Source: JBGSIC01 sp041751875 (GTDB lineage Bacteria > Bdellovibrionota > FAC87 > UBA2466 > JACKAF01). From it: a DNA stretch of 64,000 nucleotides. Where the stretch lies: assembly GCA_041751875.1 (NCBI GenBank), contig JBGSIC010000029.1:186001-250000 (forward strand), given 5' to 3'. The notes below the pieces were generated by a model. It did no database searches. It saw only the letters and a list, made by a program, of their open reading frames with translations, and had not been told where the DNA came from. Both the position numbers and the translations under genes were made by a program. Below, in pieces: positions 7,907 to 17,274 of the stretch. Position 1 is the first letter of the stretch; every line of letters begins with the position of its first letter.

Positions 7907-9484
7907 CTAGCGGAAATGCGCTTTGGCGTGTTCGATCGCCCCCACGGCGTCCACTCGTCCCGCCCCACAGCGGTTATCCAACGGGTTTGTTGGGTCGAGC
8001 GTGCGTGCGCCCATCATGAGGCTCTCGGTTACTTCACTCACGCTAAGGTCGGGAAACGCGGACAAAAGGAGCGCGGCCACGCCGGCGGCGTTAGGAGCTG
8101 CGGAAGACGTGCCGCCAAAACTCTTGGTATAGGCGGCTCCAAACTGGCTTGTGCTGGGCACTTCACTGGGCGCGCAGATTTCAGGCTTGATGAGCCCAAA
8201 CTTCGCTGCTCCGTCGTAAACGTAATCCGCAAACGACGCCATTCCCTGCCACGTGGTGGGCCCTTCGGCAGAGTAGGGACGATGCTGATCTGTCTCATCG
8301 GTCGCACCCACAGAGATCATCGATGTCAGTCCACCCCGCTCGACTTGTTCAGGATGGAGCCACGCCGGGGGATTCGATCCCGGTGCGCCAATGTTCTTAG
8401 GAACGTTAGAAGAAACACTGTTTCCCGCGGAATTGACGTGGACCACATCCGCTTTCAGAAATACTTCACCAACTCGTCTCCACTGCTCGTACGACGGGCT
8501 CGCAAAATCCTTTACGCTTATTGACATGCTTATCACATCTGCTTTTGTGATCAGCGCGTACTGAAGAGCTTCCCAGATGCGAGATTCAAAAACGGCCGTC
8601 TCGATGGCACCGCAACAGGCTTTGATCGGAATGACGGTAGCGCGGGGAGCCACACCTGTGAGAATACCATTTGCTCCGTTTCCCAAAATGATCCCAGCCG
8701 ATTTACTTCCATGGCCTATCGAATCTTGGACGTTGTTGTTGTTGTTTTCAAAGTTCCACCCGTTCACATCATCGACAAAACCGTTCCCATCGTCATCGAG
8801 ATGATTGGAAGCTTTATCATTTCCGTAGGCGTCCAGCCCCATTTCCCCCGTGTTTTGAAACACTTGATTCATCAAGTCGGGATGAGTGATGTTCACTCCG
8901 GAGTCGATGACGGCGACTCTAACACCGCGGCCGTCGATGGGTTCGCCTTGAGCATTGTTAATTTTCCACGCTTCTGGGGCTCCCACTTTCTCCACGCCCC
9001 AAGAAGTTTCTACCGCGGGTAGATTGATGATGGGTGCAATAATAGAAGCCCCGCCGTTGCCCATTTGATCAATGGCCTTCTCCGCGTTGAGAGACAATCG
9101 TTTTACAGCGTGGACCTCGGCCAAGCTTTCAATGACCCATGCGGGGGCTTTGACCCTCAGTGAGTTGGTGAGCCAAAGTGCAGTCACCTCAATATTGTCG
9201 ACTCCACTCGCATACAATTGGCCACGCACCGTAGCGGAAGTCTGATCCGTAAACGCCCTCAAGCGGTCCGTGAGGTATCCGATCCGTGCTGCGCGATTTT
9301 TGAAGTGCTTAGGAAGAAGAGCCAAATCGTACTGGCTATTAAGGTGAATGATCGCGGAAACAGGATTATCGCGCTGGGAAAGGGCAGACGCGAGATCGGC
9401 ATCGACCTTCCCAGCCCCTATCGTCACTGAACTAAAACAAAGGCAGAACCAAGCCCCAATGGCCCGCCCATTCCATTTCCCCAT
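7907..9484 (-). CDS. Secreted subtilisin-like serine protease (peptidase S8)
   Basis: 525 residues with an N-terminal signal peptide (about 1-24), then a propeptide-like region to about 160. The catalytic triad is visible: Asp194 in AVIDSGVN, His258 in DSIGHGSKSAGI, and Ser460 in FGGTSSAAP. Asn355 in NSAGNS is the oxyanion residue. A Ca-binding-type loop (DDDGNGFVDD) lies between Asp and His, as in many bacterial subtilases. The protein ends shortly after the catalytic domain, so no sorting domain is seen. Likely periplasmic or extracellular. Substrate unknown; comF converges on it with a 1-bp gap. Confidence 0.9.
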   Translation of the reverse strand: MGKWNGRAIGAWFCLCFSSVTIGAGKVDADLASALSQRDNPVSAIIHLNSQYDLALLPKHFKNRAARIGYLTDRLRAFTDQTSATVRGQLYASGVDNIEVTALWLTNSLRVKAPAWVIESLAEVHAVKRLSLNAEKAIDQMGNGGASIIAPIINLPAVETSWGVEKVGAPEAWKINNAQGEPIDGRGVRVAVIDSGVNITHPDLMNQVFQNTGEMGLDAYGNDKASNHLDDDGNGFVDDVNGWNFENNNNNVQDSIGHGSKSAGIILGNGANGILTGVAPRATVIPIKACCGAIETAVFESRIWEALQYALITKADVISMSISVKDFASPSYEQWRRVGEVFLKADVVHVNSAGNSVSSNVPKNIGAPGSNPPAWLHPEQVERGGLTSMISVGATDETDQHRPYSAEGPTTWQGMASFADYVYDGAAKFGLIKPEICAPSEVPSTSQFGAAYTKSFGGTSSAAPNAAGVAALLLSAFPDLSVSEVTESLMMGARTLDPTNPLDNRCGAGRVDAVGAIEHAKAHFR

Positions 9485-9653
9485 GTGATGTAAGCCCCCA
9501 ACCCATGCTGTTCACATCGGTCAGTCTCTAGATTAGGAAATTCTCGTTGATCTTCAATAGGCATCTTAAATATCGGCGATATAGAGGTCACATTTGTTAA
9601 CGCTGTGCACGCGATAGTGCCGCAACGCGGCATTTACTCATGTGAGCTCGAGG

Positions 9654-9690
9654 AAACAAAAAAAGGGTCTCTGTTTCCAGAGACCCTTTT
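9654..9690 (-). terminator. Rho-independent terminator of lon
   Basis: Stem AAAAGGGTCTCTG (9661-9673) pairs perfectly with 9678-9690 around loop TTTC. Read on the minus strand, after the lon stop at 9717, the stem runs into seven T residues followed by GTTTCC. Arms and T-tract are strong in the lon direction. On the plus strand it is followed by only one further T. Confidence 0.85.
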
Positions 9691-9716
9691 TAACAAAATG
9701 CATTCCGAATTCGAAC

Positions 9717-12203
9717 TTAGGCTGCGTGGTGAGACTTCGCAGAGCGCATTGGCGTTTCTTCGTCTTCGTCACCGCCGCCTTCGCTGCCGCCGCCAAGAGT
9801 GACCGGTACGTTCTTGGACCATTCGATGGGATTGTTGACGAGAGCCGCCGACAATACCTCGGAGAGGTCTTTAGCTAGAACGAACTTCACCTTCTTCTTC
9901 ATTTCCTTCGGAATTTCTTCCAAATCTTTTTCATTGCGTGCCGGGATGATCAGGGTCTTTACACCGTGGCGCATAGCCGCGAGCGTTTTCTCCTTGATAC
10001 CACCGACAGGTAGCACTTTTCCTCGCAGAGTCACTTCACCGGTCATCGCCACGTCTTTGCGAACAGCGTTGTTCGTAAGGACAGAGATGATGGCCGTGGT
10101 TAGCGTGACGCCCGCAGAGGGACCGTCTTTGGGAATCGCCCCTTGAGGAACGTGCACGTGAATCTCGTAGCGTGAGAAATCTTTCTCATCGATACCAAAA
10201 AGAGCGGCGTTGCTGCGTGCGAAGCTTAGTGCTGCGTGAGCCGATTCTTTCATCACGTCACCCAATGAACCAGTAAGGAGTAAACCTCCGCCGGTTTTAG
10301 TCATTTTCGTGACTTCGATATTGAGAATCTCTCCACCGAACTGTGTCCAAGCAAGCCCAGTGGCCACTCCGACTTCATCTTGTTCGCGTTCTTCTTCTTG
10401 CAGGTACTTCGGAGGGCCAAGATATTTACTAATCTGTTGGACCGGAACCACGATAGGTCGCTTGGTTTCCTCACCGCTAGCGATCTTTCGGGCCACCTTG
10501 CGGCAGATCGTTCCGATATTTCGTTCCAGATTGCGTAGACCAGCCTCTTGCGTGTACTGCTCGATGACTTTCGCAAGGGTAACGTCATTCATTTCCATGT
10601 CGCCAGTCTTCAGACCGTTTTCATCCATCTGTTTGTCGACTAGGAACTGACGCGCAATTTTAAGCTTTTCTTCCTGACTATAACCAGAGAGCTGAATGAC
10701 TTCCATGCGGTCACGAAGAGCCGAAGGAACGGGATCAATCAAGTTGGCTGTTGCAACGAACATTACGTGCGACAGGTCAAAAGGAAGGTTGAGGTAATGG
10801 TCACGGAAACTAAAATTCTGTTCCGGATCCAGAACTTCAAGCAGAGCCGAGGCCGGATCGCCTCTGAAATCGGCACCCAACTTATCGATTTCATCGAGCA
10901 TGAAGATCGGGTTTGCGGAACCGGCTTGCTTCAAACCTTGTACGATACGACCGGGGAGCGCGCCTACGTAGGTACGGCGATGACCTCGGATATCGGCTTC
11001 ATCACGGATACCGCCGAGCGAGATACGGACGAACTTACGTCCCATCGCACGTGCGATAGACTTACCCAAGCTGGTTTTACCCACGCCCGGAGGTCCAACG
11101 AAGCAAAGAATAGGGCCCTTCATCTTGGGTTTCAGCTTGCGAACCGCAAGGAATTCCAAGATGCGCTCTTTGACCTTTTTGAGATCAAAGTGGTCTTTAT
11201 CCAAAACTTTCTGAGCCTCTTCAAGATCGATAGCGTCTTCAGTGTAGATTCCCCATGGAATCTCAACTAGCCAGTCCAAGTACGTGCGTACGATGGTGGC
11301 TTCGCTGGAATCTTGATGCATGCGATCCAAGCGGTTGCACTGTTTGATCGCCTCAGCGCGAATTTCATCGGGCATCTTGCTGGATTCGATTCGATTGCGG
11401 AGTTCCTGAAGTTCTTCCGTCTTCGTTTCGCTGTCACCGAGTTCACTTTTGATGGCTCGGATCTGTTCGCGCAAGAAATATTCGCGTTGGCTCTTGGTCA
11501 TTTCATCACGGGCATTCGATCGAATGCGTGCTTGCATGGCCAATACTTCAAGCTCTTTAACGAGGATATCGTGAATCTTTTTCAATCGGTCGGTAGGATC
11601 GTGGAGTTCGAGAATCTCCTGTCCATCTTCGACTTTTAAACCCAAATTGGAGGCGATTAGATCCGCAAGGCGACCGGCATCATTGATGTCATCAACGACC
11701 ATCAGAATATCAGGCGAGAGCATACGGCCCAGAGAAATAACTTTCTCTAGTTGCTCTTTCACTGTGCGCATCAAAGCTTCGACTTCGACCGATTCACGGG
11801 TGATGGTCGGTTCTTTGATCTGCTTGATCTTTACGACAAAAAACGGTTTGTCCTGCTTGTATTCGAGGACGGTGCCTTTGCTTAAACCTTGGACCAGAAT
11901 CTTGATGCGGCCGTCAGGAAGGCGTCGCATGCGCATGATCATCGCGACCGTTCCCACAGGGAAGATGGCGTCGGCGCTAGGGTTCTCTTCTGTTATTTCT
12001 TTTTGACCGGCCAGGAAGATAAGGCGGTCTTTGCTTAGCGCCTCATTTACAGCCTTGATGGAAGGTTCACGTCCTACAAACAACGGCAGAATCATGTAGG
12101 GGTAAACAACCACATCCCGAATCGGCAGCAACGGCAGCGTCTCCGGAATTATCGGCTCTTCGGTCGTCTCTTTATTCGAGCTATCTGAAAAATCATTAGG
12201 CAT
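9717..12203 (-). CDS. lon: ATP-dependent protease Lon
   Basis: 828 residues. Cytoplasmic AAA+ serine protease that degrades misfolded and regulatory proteins. The N-terminal substrate domain begins LPLLPIRDVVVYPYMILP. Walker A is GPPGVGKTSLGKS, Walker B is FMLDEIDKLG, and the proteolytic site is PKDGPSAGVT (Ser of the Ser-Lys dyad). The C-terminus has an additional low-complexity Gly/Glu/Asp tail ending SHHAA beyond the usual domain. I prefer ATG 12203, with GAAGGG 7-8 nt upstream, over the in-frame GTG at 12230. A strong terminator follows the gene. Confidence 0.96.
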   Translation of the reverse strand: MPNDFSDSSNKETTEEPIIPETLPLLPIRDVVVYPYMILPLFVGREPSIKAVNEALSKDRLIFLAGQKEITEENPSADAIFPVGTVAMIMRMRRLPDGRIKILVQGLSKGTVLEYKQDKPFFVVKIKQIKEPTITRESVEVEALMRTVKEQLEKVISLGRMLSPDILMVVDDINDAGRLADLIASNLGLKVEDGQEILELHDPTDRLKKIHDILVKELEVLAMQARIRSNARDEMTKSQREYFLREQIRAIKSELGDSETKTEELQELRNRIESSKMPDEIRAEAIKQCNRLDRMHQDSSEATIVRTYLDWLVEIPWGIYTEDAIDLEEAQKVLDKDHFDLKKVKERILEFLAVRKLKPKMKGPILCFVGPPGVGKTSLGKSIARAMGRKFVRISLGGIRDEADIRGHRRTYVGALPGRIVQGLKQAGSANPIFMLDEIDKLGADFRGDPASALLEVLDPEQNFSFRDHYLNLPFDLSHVMFVATANLIDPVPSALRDRMEVIQLSGYSQEEKLKIARQFLVDKQMDENGLKTGDMEMNDVTLAKVIEQYTQEAGLRNLERNIGTICRKVARKIASGEETKRPIVVPVQQISKYLGPPKYLQEEEREQDEVGVATGLAWTQFGGEILNIEVTKMTKTGGGLLLTGSLGDVMKESAHAALSFARSNAALFGIDEKDFSRYEIHVHVPQGAIPKDGPSAGVTLTTAIISVLTNNAVRKDVAMTGEVTLRGKVLPVGGIKEKTLAAMRHGVKTLIIPARNEKDLEEIPKEMKKKVKFVLAKDLSEVLSAALVNNPIEWSKNVPVTLGGGSEGGGDEDEETPMRSAKSHHAA

Positions 12204-12501
12204 GCATAGCCCTTCGGATTTGGGGTGCACTACAGAGGGTCTACTCCATTTTTCGGCCTTTTGGGGGGGTAGCTTAAGCTCAAACTTCCAGGGATGAAGA
12301 ATTTCAACCGTTTAGCTGCGGTGTTTAATTGTACGCGAGCGGGGGTACGCGAGCGCCTAGGACGGGTCGAAGACGGAGTGCGGCTTCGCGAGTGCAAGGT
12401 ACATGCTTGTTATAAAGGGAGAAAAGGAGCGCGGGAGGAGGCTCTGACGCGCCGAGTTTAAGTTGAGTTACCTTGGTAGTTGGAGGCGGCCCTCAGGTAT
12501 T

Positions 12502-12873
12502 TCATCCAGCTTGCCCGTAAACCTTTTCATCGCGTTCTTCTGCTTCTTTGCAGTTAATGCAAAGCGTTGCAACCGGGCGGGCTTTCAGGCGTTTAGGCTC
12601 GATGGGTTCTTCGCACCCTTCACAAGTGCCGAAGGTTCCGGCCTCAATCTTAGCCAAGGCAGCTTCGATTTTGAGGAGTAACGTACGGTCGCGGTCACGA
12701 AGACGGATGGTCATGCTTTGATTAAGCTCAGAGGACGCTAGGTCCACTTCATCCGCAAGATCGTCAGGGCTGAGGGCCATCTCTGCATCAATGACGTGCT
12801 CGGTTTGATTCATGATCCGGTTTTTTTCCTCGATGAGAGGATTGATAAAGGTCTTCATCTCTTTTTTGGTCAT
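12502..12873 (-). CDS. dksA: DksA/TraR family zinc-finger transcription factor
   Basis: 123 residues. DksA binds the RNA polymerase secondary channel and, with ppGpp, tunes transcription initiation. The N-terminal half is a coiled coil (MTKKEMKTFINPLIEEKN onward) with an acidic tip around SPDDLADEVDLAS. The C-terminal C4 zinc finger is CEGC-x17-CINC (FGTCEGCEEPI, LCINC). ATG 12873 is preceded by an AGGGGG Shine-Dalgarno, whereas the upstream in-frame GTG at 12903 has none. Whether it is the true DksA orthologue or a paralogue cannot be told here, since the canonical DPADRA tip is not exact. Confidence 0.82.
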   Translation of the reverse strand: MTKKEMKTFINPLIEEKNRIMNQTEHVIDAEMALSPDDLADEVDLASSELNQSMTIRLRDRDRTLLLKIEAALAKIEAGTFGTCEGCEEPIEPKRLKARPVATLCINCKEAEERDEKVYGQAG

Positions 12874-13205
12874 GCGAATGGCCCCCTGCACGGTAAATTC
12901 CACCCCGAAGGGAAGAGTTCCGGCTGCTGCTACATGTTCTGGATAAAACGAATTAGGATCGAACGTCTTGGAAAAACTTCCCCAATTCTAGCACAAGTGA
13001 ATAGCTGAATCTTTGTGCCCCGTGTCGCTAAAATCCCAGTGAAATCGTTAACTCACGTACCAGAGCCTCTCTCACCTGATTCGTTTGTTCTGATCTTCCG
13101 ATGATATAAAATAGAGTAAGCAGCTCGCCTCATCCTGCATTTTTGTTCACGTCAAAAAGGTTTGCTCACACCACCTATCTAATCTCAACGACTTGGGAGG
13201 CTCAC
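12874..13205. other. Intergenic region between dksA and the C13 peptidase gene
   Basis: About 330 bp with divergent genes on either side, so it must hold two promoters. A TATAAA at 13105-13110 could be a -10 element for the peptidase gene, but the nearest -35-like TTGTTC is only 14 bp away. No ORF, RNA gene or repeat recognised. The peptidase Shine-Dalgarno GGGAGG is at its right end. Confidence 0.4.
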
Positions 13206-14084
13206 ATGGGTCACTCTCTGATAGCGATGTTAGTAGTACTTCTAGGCGGGGGCATGAAGGCCTACGCTCACGACAACGATGACTTTCAAAAAAGGATAAA
13301 TGAGCAGGCTTATCGCAATCGGTTTAATCGCGAACCCTTTCCCGACGAAAAAACGGGAATAAAAGTCTCGAAGGAGATCCCGACAGCCGCAGGTGCGGAA
13401 CCTTACGTCCGATCCGATATGAAAATGGTATTGATGACGGGGGATGACAGTATCAGTGCATTTGATAACGCACGCAAAAAGTTGTTTGAAATGTTTTCCA
13501 AAGATTATGGAGTGCGGGAGGGAATTCAACTCTCACGCGATGCGAACGAACAAGTTGGTGATGTGCGTTCCACAAGTATTAGCAATCTGGAGAGCGCGCT
13601 AAAAGATCTTTCGGTGGGTTCATATGAAGGATGTTTGATTCATATGACCTCACATGGAACACAAAGTGGCTTTTATATAAAGGGACAGGATTACCTTACT
13701 CCCGACAAACTTAACCAGCTTATTAAAGACGCTTGCGGGGAAAACCCTACCGTGCTTTTAGTTTCCGCATGCTATTCGGGAATTTTTGCCGAGCCCAAGA
13801 TGGAAGCACCCAATCGCATTATTCTCACAGCCGCACGAAAAGACAGAACCTCGTTCGGTTGTAGCGCCGAGGCGGTTTATACTTACTGGGATGGTTGCTT
13901 GGTGACCACTCTTCCGACGGTATCGACCTGGTTTGAACTGGCCGGAGCAATGGAAAAGTGCATTGAGGCAAAGGAATCGGGTGGAGGATTTGCCCGCTCT
14001 TATCCGCAAGCCCGCTTTGGTGCTCTTGTGAAGGACTTAGTCATCAGCCAGAAAGTGATGACCATTCCTTTTCCAATTCCGTAG
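13206..14084 (+). CDS. Secreted C13-family (legumain-like) cysteine peptidase
   Basis: 292 residues with a signal peptide (about 1-22, ending AYAHD). Clan CD catalytic features: His150 in IHMTSHGTQSGFYI and Cys189 in LLVSACYSGIFAEP, each after a hydrophobic strand as in C13/caspase-fold enzymes. A further conserved block follows (IILTAARKDRTSFGC). C13 peptidases cut after Asn or Asp; bacterial members are few and poorly studied. ATG 13206 has GGGAGG 5-6 nt upstream and gives a proper signal peptide, unlike TTG 13143. Transcribed alone. A dispersed palindrome starts at its stop codon. Confidence 0.8.
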   Translation: MGHSLIAMLVVLLGGGMKAYAHDNDDFQKRINEQAYRNRFNREPFPDEKTGIKVSKEIPTAAGAEPYVRSDMKMVLMTGDDSISAFDNARKKLFEMFSKDYGVREGIQLSRDANEQVGDVRSTSISNLESALKDLSVGSYEGCLIHMTSHGTQSGFYIKGQDYLTPDKLNQLIKDACGENPTVLLVSACYSGIFAEPKMEAPNRIILTAARKDRTSFGCSAEAVYTYWDGCLVTTLPTVSTWFELAGAMEKCIEAKESGGGFARSYPQARFGALVKDLVISQKVMTIPFPIP

Positions 14085-14130
14085 GTGCCTGCGACCTTTT
14101 GGGACGAAGTACCAAAAGGTACCTGGCACC
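14084..14130. repeat. Dispersed palindrome, copy 2 (inner module only)
   Basis: GGTGCCTGCGACCTTTTGG pairs with CCAAAAGGTACCTGGCACC around the loop GACGAAGTA (14103-14111), the same loop as copy 1. It begins on the last base of the peptidase stop codon. The stem differs from copy 1 (ACCTTTTGG against CACTTTCCG) but both arms changed together, so pairing is conserved. Confidence 0.78.
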
Positions 14131-14192
14131 TTTTGGGCCCGGAAGTAGATGGGCACCTTAGTTTTGGGCCCGGAAGTAGATGGGCACCTTAG
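14131..14192. repeat. Perfect 31-bp tandem direct repeat, two units
   Basis: Two identical 31-bp units at 14131-14161 and 14162-14192, each running from TTTTGGGCCCGG to GGGCACCTTAG. The unit ends in GGGCACCTT, the same sequence as the outer arm of the palindrome copy at 27430. It is probably a duplicated flank of that element. Confidence 0.85.
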
Positions 14193-14211
14193 TTTCGCAA
14201 TGATGAGTACG

Positions 14212-16161
14212 TCAATTTTCGCGGATTTGGCCGTTGCGTTCGATCGTGAAGATCGGCAGCTCGCGTTGGGCAACGCGGGTTTCATCGAAACTAATTTTGC
14301 CTAAGGCAGTCTGAAAATTTCGCATCTGACTAATCTCGCGCGCTAGCTGATCCCGGTCGACTGAACCGGTACGCGGAATCGCACTTCCCAAAATTTCCAT
14401 GGCTTCGTAGGCTTGAGCCGCCAACACATCAGGCGCCGCTTGATAGGCCTCTTGGTAGTCAGTGAGAAACTTGCGTTGTCTTTGGTTTTCCGTCGCGGGA
14501 TTAATTCCCCCGGGAAACATCGCTCCTACCACATGACGACCAGCGCGTTGGAATAACTGGGCGCTCTGCCACTCAGTGGTTCCTAACAGAGGCGCGCCTG
14601 TGACATCAAAGTAAGCAAGACTGGGCGCGATTTGTCCAAGCGCTTTAGCACTATCCGGAATGAAAATGGCATCAAAGTCTATGATGGGGGGAAGAGAAGC
14701 GCTGATCTTACGCCCGTTTCGCTTTTTGGTTTCTTCTGCGATGAAACGTTCCGCTGCCTGCCACTCTTTTTTGCGAAGGTTGGGTTTGTCGAGGCCTACC
14801 ATGGAACGGATGTATTCCTGGAAATCGGTTTCTTGCGGCGTGTAGGTTTGGTAGGCCACCACGCTCCCCCCGTTGCGTTCGACCAAGTCCCAGAACTGGT
14901 GGATCATGTCCTTTCCGTAACTGTCATTCGGTCCTAAAATCGCGAAACGTTTGTATTGCAAGTCATCCATGCAATGTTTCACTAAGCTTTCAAGCTGAAT
15001 TCTCGGCGTCAGACCCGTTTGGAAAAGATGGCTTCCGCGAATCGAGAGTCCTTCCTTCAAGGTCAGAAGGATGTTAGGAACGCCTAACTTTTGCGATCGC
15101 TCCGCCACGGCAAGTGACTCGTCCCAGTTAATAGGACCAATGATGGCAAAAACGTGGTTTTGGTTTACCAGGGCATCAACGGCATGCGCGGCCGCAATCG
15201 GGTTAGAGCGCGTATCTTTAATATAAACGCGGAAAGGAATTTTACTTTCTTCCTGAAGCGATTTCGTAGCGAGCAGGATCGCATCTAGAGCGCGGTTACC
15301 AAAACTCGCCCACTTACCCGTTAGAGGCAAAACAACGCCAATGTGGTTTTGAATCGGTTTGCTGCTGGAAGATCCGGAATCAAAGGCCTGAGCCGAAACC
15401 TGTCCCATGCCAGAAGCACTTTGTGCCTCAGAAAGTTCTGTCTGCACCGCTTGGAGACGTTCCTGAATACGAGCGCGTGTGGCAGGTTCGTTAACACCAG
15501 CAAGAAGTTTTTCGAGTTCAAGACGTGTTTGAATGCGCGGCAAGAGAGCGTCAATTTGACCTTGAATGGTCTCGCGCTGAGAAAGTCCGATGGGCAATTG
15601 CATCTGCGCCGAGTACGCGGCCACGGCTGCGGAGTAGTTTTTAATTCCCACTGCAGAAAGCGCGGTGAGACGGTACACCATGGACGCGCGCGCGGGTCCT
15701 TGGGCTTCAATGCGAGACGGTTGCAACTCCGCTAAGGCCGCGTAAGCCGCCTCATAGTTGGCGAGTTGGAACTCAGAAGCCGCTAAATTGTAGCGCACAT
15801 CGAAATCAAGATCCGAGTTGGGAAACTTTTCTAGAATCTCGTTGAATTCGCCCGAGGCTTTTCGAAACTGTCCTTGAGTGTAATAGATGCTGCCGAGTCG
15901 GTAGGCCGAAATGAGATGCACACGTCCGGTCGCATTTTCATTTTTAGCCGCGCGATAGCTTTGCGCGGCCGCCTCATAATTTTTGGCAGCAAAAGCTTGT
16001 TCAGCCTGGAAAAAAAGTTTCCAGTCGGAACTCTGTACAGAACCCTTTTTAAGAAACTTCGGGGCTTGGAGCGTTTCGATAGGCTCATCCCGCAACGCCA
16101 TCGGCGCGCAAGAAATAAACGTTAAGAATGTTACGCCTAAGGCGGCTAAAAAAAACTTCAT
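14212..16161 (-). CDS. LpoA-like lipoprotein: TPR region plus periplasmic-binding (leucine-binding-type) domain
   Basis: 649 residues. Signal peptide ending FISC with Cys18 as the likely lipidated residue. Residues about 45-175 form TPR-like helical repeats (AEQAFAAKNYEAAAQSY, GQFRKASGEFNEILEKFP). From about 275 a type I periplasmic-binding fold follows (IGVVLPLTGKWASFGNRAL, FAIIGPINWDESLAVAE, LGPNDSYGKDMI). This TPR plus PBP architecture matches LpoA, the outer-membrane activator of PBP1A, but also substrate-binding proteins of amino-acid ABC importers; no transporter genes are nearby. It overlaps dnaJ by 4 bp (ATGA), making it the last gene of the trmJ-grpE-dnaJ run. Periplasmic role is confident, exact function is not. 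Confidence 0.75.
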   Translation of the reverse strand: MKFFLAALGVTFLTFISCAPMALRDEPIETLQAPKFLKKGSVQSSDWKLFFQAEQAFAAKNYEAAAQSYRAAKNENATGRVHLISAYRLGSIYYTQGQFRKASGEFNEILEKFPNSDLDFDVRYNLAASEFQLANYEAAYAALAELQPSRIEAQGPARASMVYRLTALSAVGIKNYSAAVAAYSAQMQLPIGLSQRETIQGQIDALLPRIQTRLELEKLLAGVNEPATRARIQERLQAVQTELSEAQSASGMGQVSAQAFDSGSSSSKPIQNHIGVVLPLTGKWASFGNRALDAILLATKSLQEESKIPFRVYIKDTRSNPIAAAHAVDALVNQNHVFAIIGPINWDESLAVAERSQKLGVPNILLTLKEGLSIRGSHLFQTGLTPRIQLESLVKHCMDDLQYKRFAILGPNDSYGKDMIHQFWDLVERNGGSVVAYQTYTPQETDFQEYIRSMVGLDKPNLRKKEWQAAERFIAEETKKRNGRKISASLPPIIDFDAIFIPDSAKALGQIAPSLAYFDVTGAPLLGTTEWQSAQLFQRAGRHVVGAMFPGGINPATENQRQRKFLTDYQEAYQAAPDVLAAQAYEAMEILGSAIPRTGSVDRDQLAREISQMRNFQTALGKISFDETRVAQRELPIFTIERNGQIREN

Positions 16162-17258
16162 TTGAACAGCTCTTTAAACTTCTGCAGGAAACTGGAAATG
16201 GTCGGGTGTGCCTCTTCCGTTTCGATCTTTTTAAAATCTTTCAGCGCCTGCTTCTGCTTGGCATTGAGTTTTGTGGGTGTTTCTACGAACAGCTTCACAA
16301 ACATATCTCCGTAACCCACTCCGTTGATCCGTTTGATACCCTTACCCTTAAGTTTGAATACTTTACCCGACTGGGTGCCAGGGGGAACCTTGAAAGAAAT
16401 TCTGCCTTCCAGGGAAGGGATTTCTAGTTCGTCGCCTAACGCAGCCGTTACAAAACTTACGGGGAGCTCCAAAACCAGGTGTTCGGCCTCGCGTTGGAAC
16501 AGTGGGTGCTCTTTGACCCGTACCACAACATAAAGGTCACCCGGTTGTCCACCGGCTTCAGAAATCTCGCCTTCCCCACGTACTCGGAGGCGCTGATCGG
16601 TATCGATCCCGGCAGGTAAGGTCACGACAACACTATGGTTTTTGCGTTGTCGCCCCGCGCCTCGGCAGTCGCCGCACTTTTCCTTCACGATAGACCCTCT
16701 ACCCCGGCAGTGAGGGCAGGTACGCGATAGGGTAAAGAACCCCTGATTCATCTGCATCTGGCCGGAACCCCGGCAGTAGGAACAGGTGGTGGGTTGCGAC
16801 CCGGCACGTGCGCCCGATCCTCGGCAGGTTCCGCACGCTACTTCTTTTTCGAATTTGATCGTTTTTTCAACGCCGTAGGCGGCTTCTTCAAACGTAATTT
16901 CCAAATTGTATTTGAGATCGGTGCCGGCAGATGCCTGCCCGCGTCCTCCGCCGAAGATATCGCCAAAAATATTATCGAAAATGTCGGTGAACGAACCGCC
17001 CCCAAATCCTTGTTCAAACCCACCAAAACCCTGTCCGCCTAAACCGGCGTGGCCAAATTGATCATAAGCCGATCGCTTCGCGGGATTGCTTAAGACTTGG
17101 TAGGCTTCATTGACTTCCTTGAAGCTATCTTCAGCCACCTTGTCGCCTGGGTTGCGATCGGGGTGATACTGAATAGCGTACTTGCGATAAGCGCGTTTGA
17201 TGTCGTCATCCGACGCATCTCGCGCTAGCCCCAACATTTCGTAATAGTCTCTTTTCAT
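16158..17258 (-). CDS. dnaJ: Chaperone DnaJ (Hsp40)
   Basis: 366 residues. Co-chaperone that delivers clients to DnaK and stimulates its ATPase. The J domain occupies 1-70 with the HPD motif in QYHPDRNPG. A Gly/Phe-rich linker follows (about 73-110), then four CxxCxGxG zinc repeats (CGTCRGSG, CSYCRGSG, CPHCRGRG, CGDCRGAG), and C-terminal substrate-binding domains. The gene lies 16 bp after grpE and overlaps the lipoprotein gene by 4 bp. dnaK is not in the window. No CIRCE element seen upstream of the operon. Confidence 0.96.
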   Translation of the reverse strand: MKRDYYEMLGLARDASDDDIKRAYRKYAIQYHPDRNPGDKVAEDSFKEVNEAYQVLSNPAKRSAYDQFGHAGLGGQGFGGFEQGFGGGSFTDIFDNIFGDIFGGGRGQASAGTDLKYNLEITFEEAAYGVEKTIKFEKEVACGTCRGSGARAGSQPTTCSYCRGSGQMQMNQGFFTLSRTCPHCRGRGSIVKEKCGDCRGAGRQRKNHSVVVTLPAGIDTDQRLRVRGEGEISEAGGQPGDLYVVVRVKEHPLFQREAEHLVLELPVSFVTAALGDELEIPSLEGRISFKVPPGTQSGKVFKLKGKGIKRINGVGYGDMFVKLFVETPTKLNAKQKQALKDFKKIETEEAHPTISSFLQKFKELFK

Positions 17259-17274
17259 GAAGGCTGCGGAAATC

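Noticed and set aside
7916..8524. 202-codon plus-strand frame antisense to the subtilase
   Set aside because: Lies opposite the catalytic domain with all triad residues seen in the minus-strand frame; no independent support.
14131..14192. CRISPR array
   Set aside because: Only two units with no spacer between them; no cas genes in the window.
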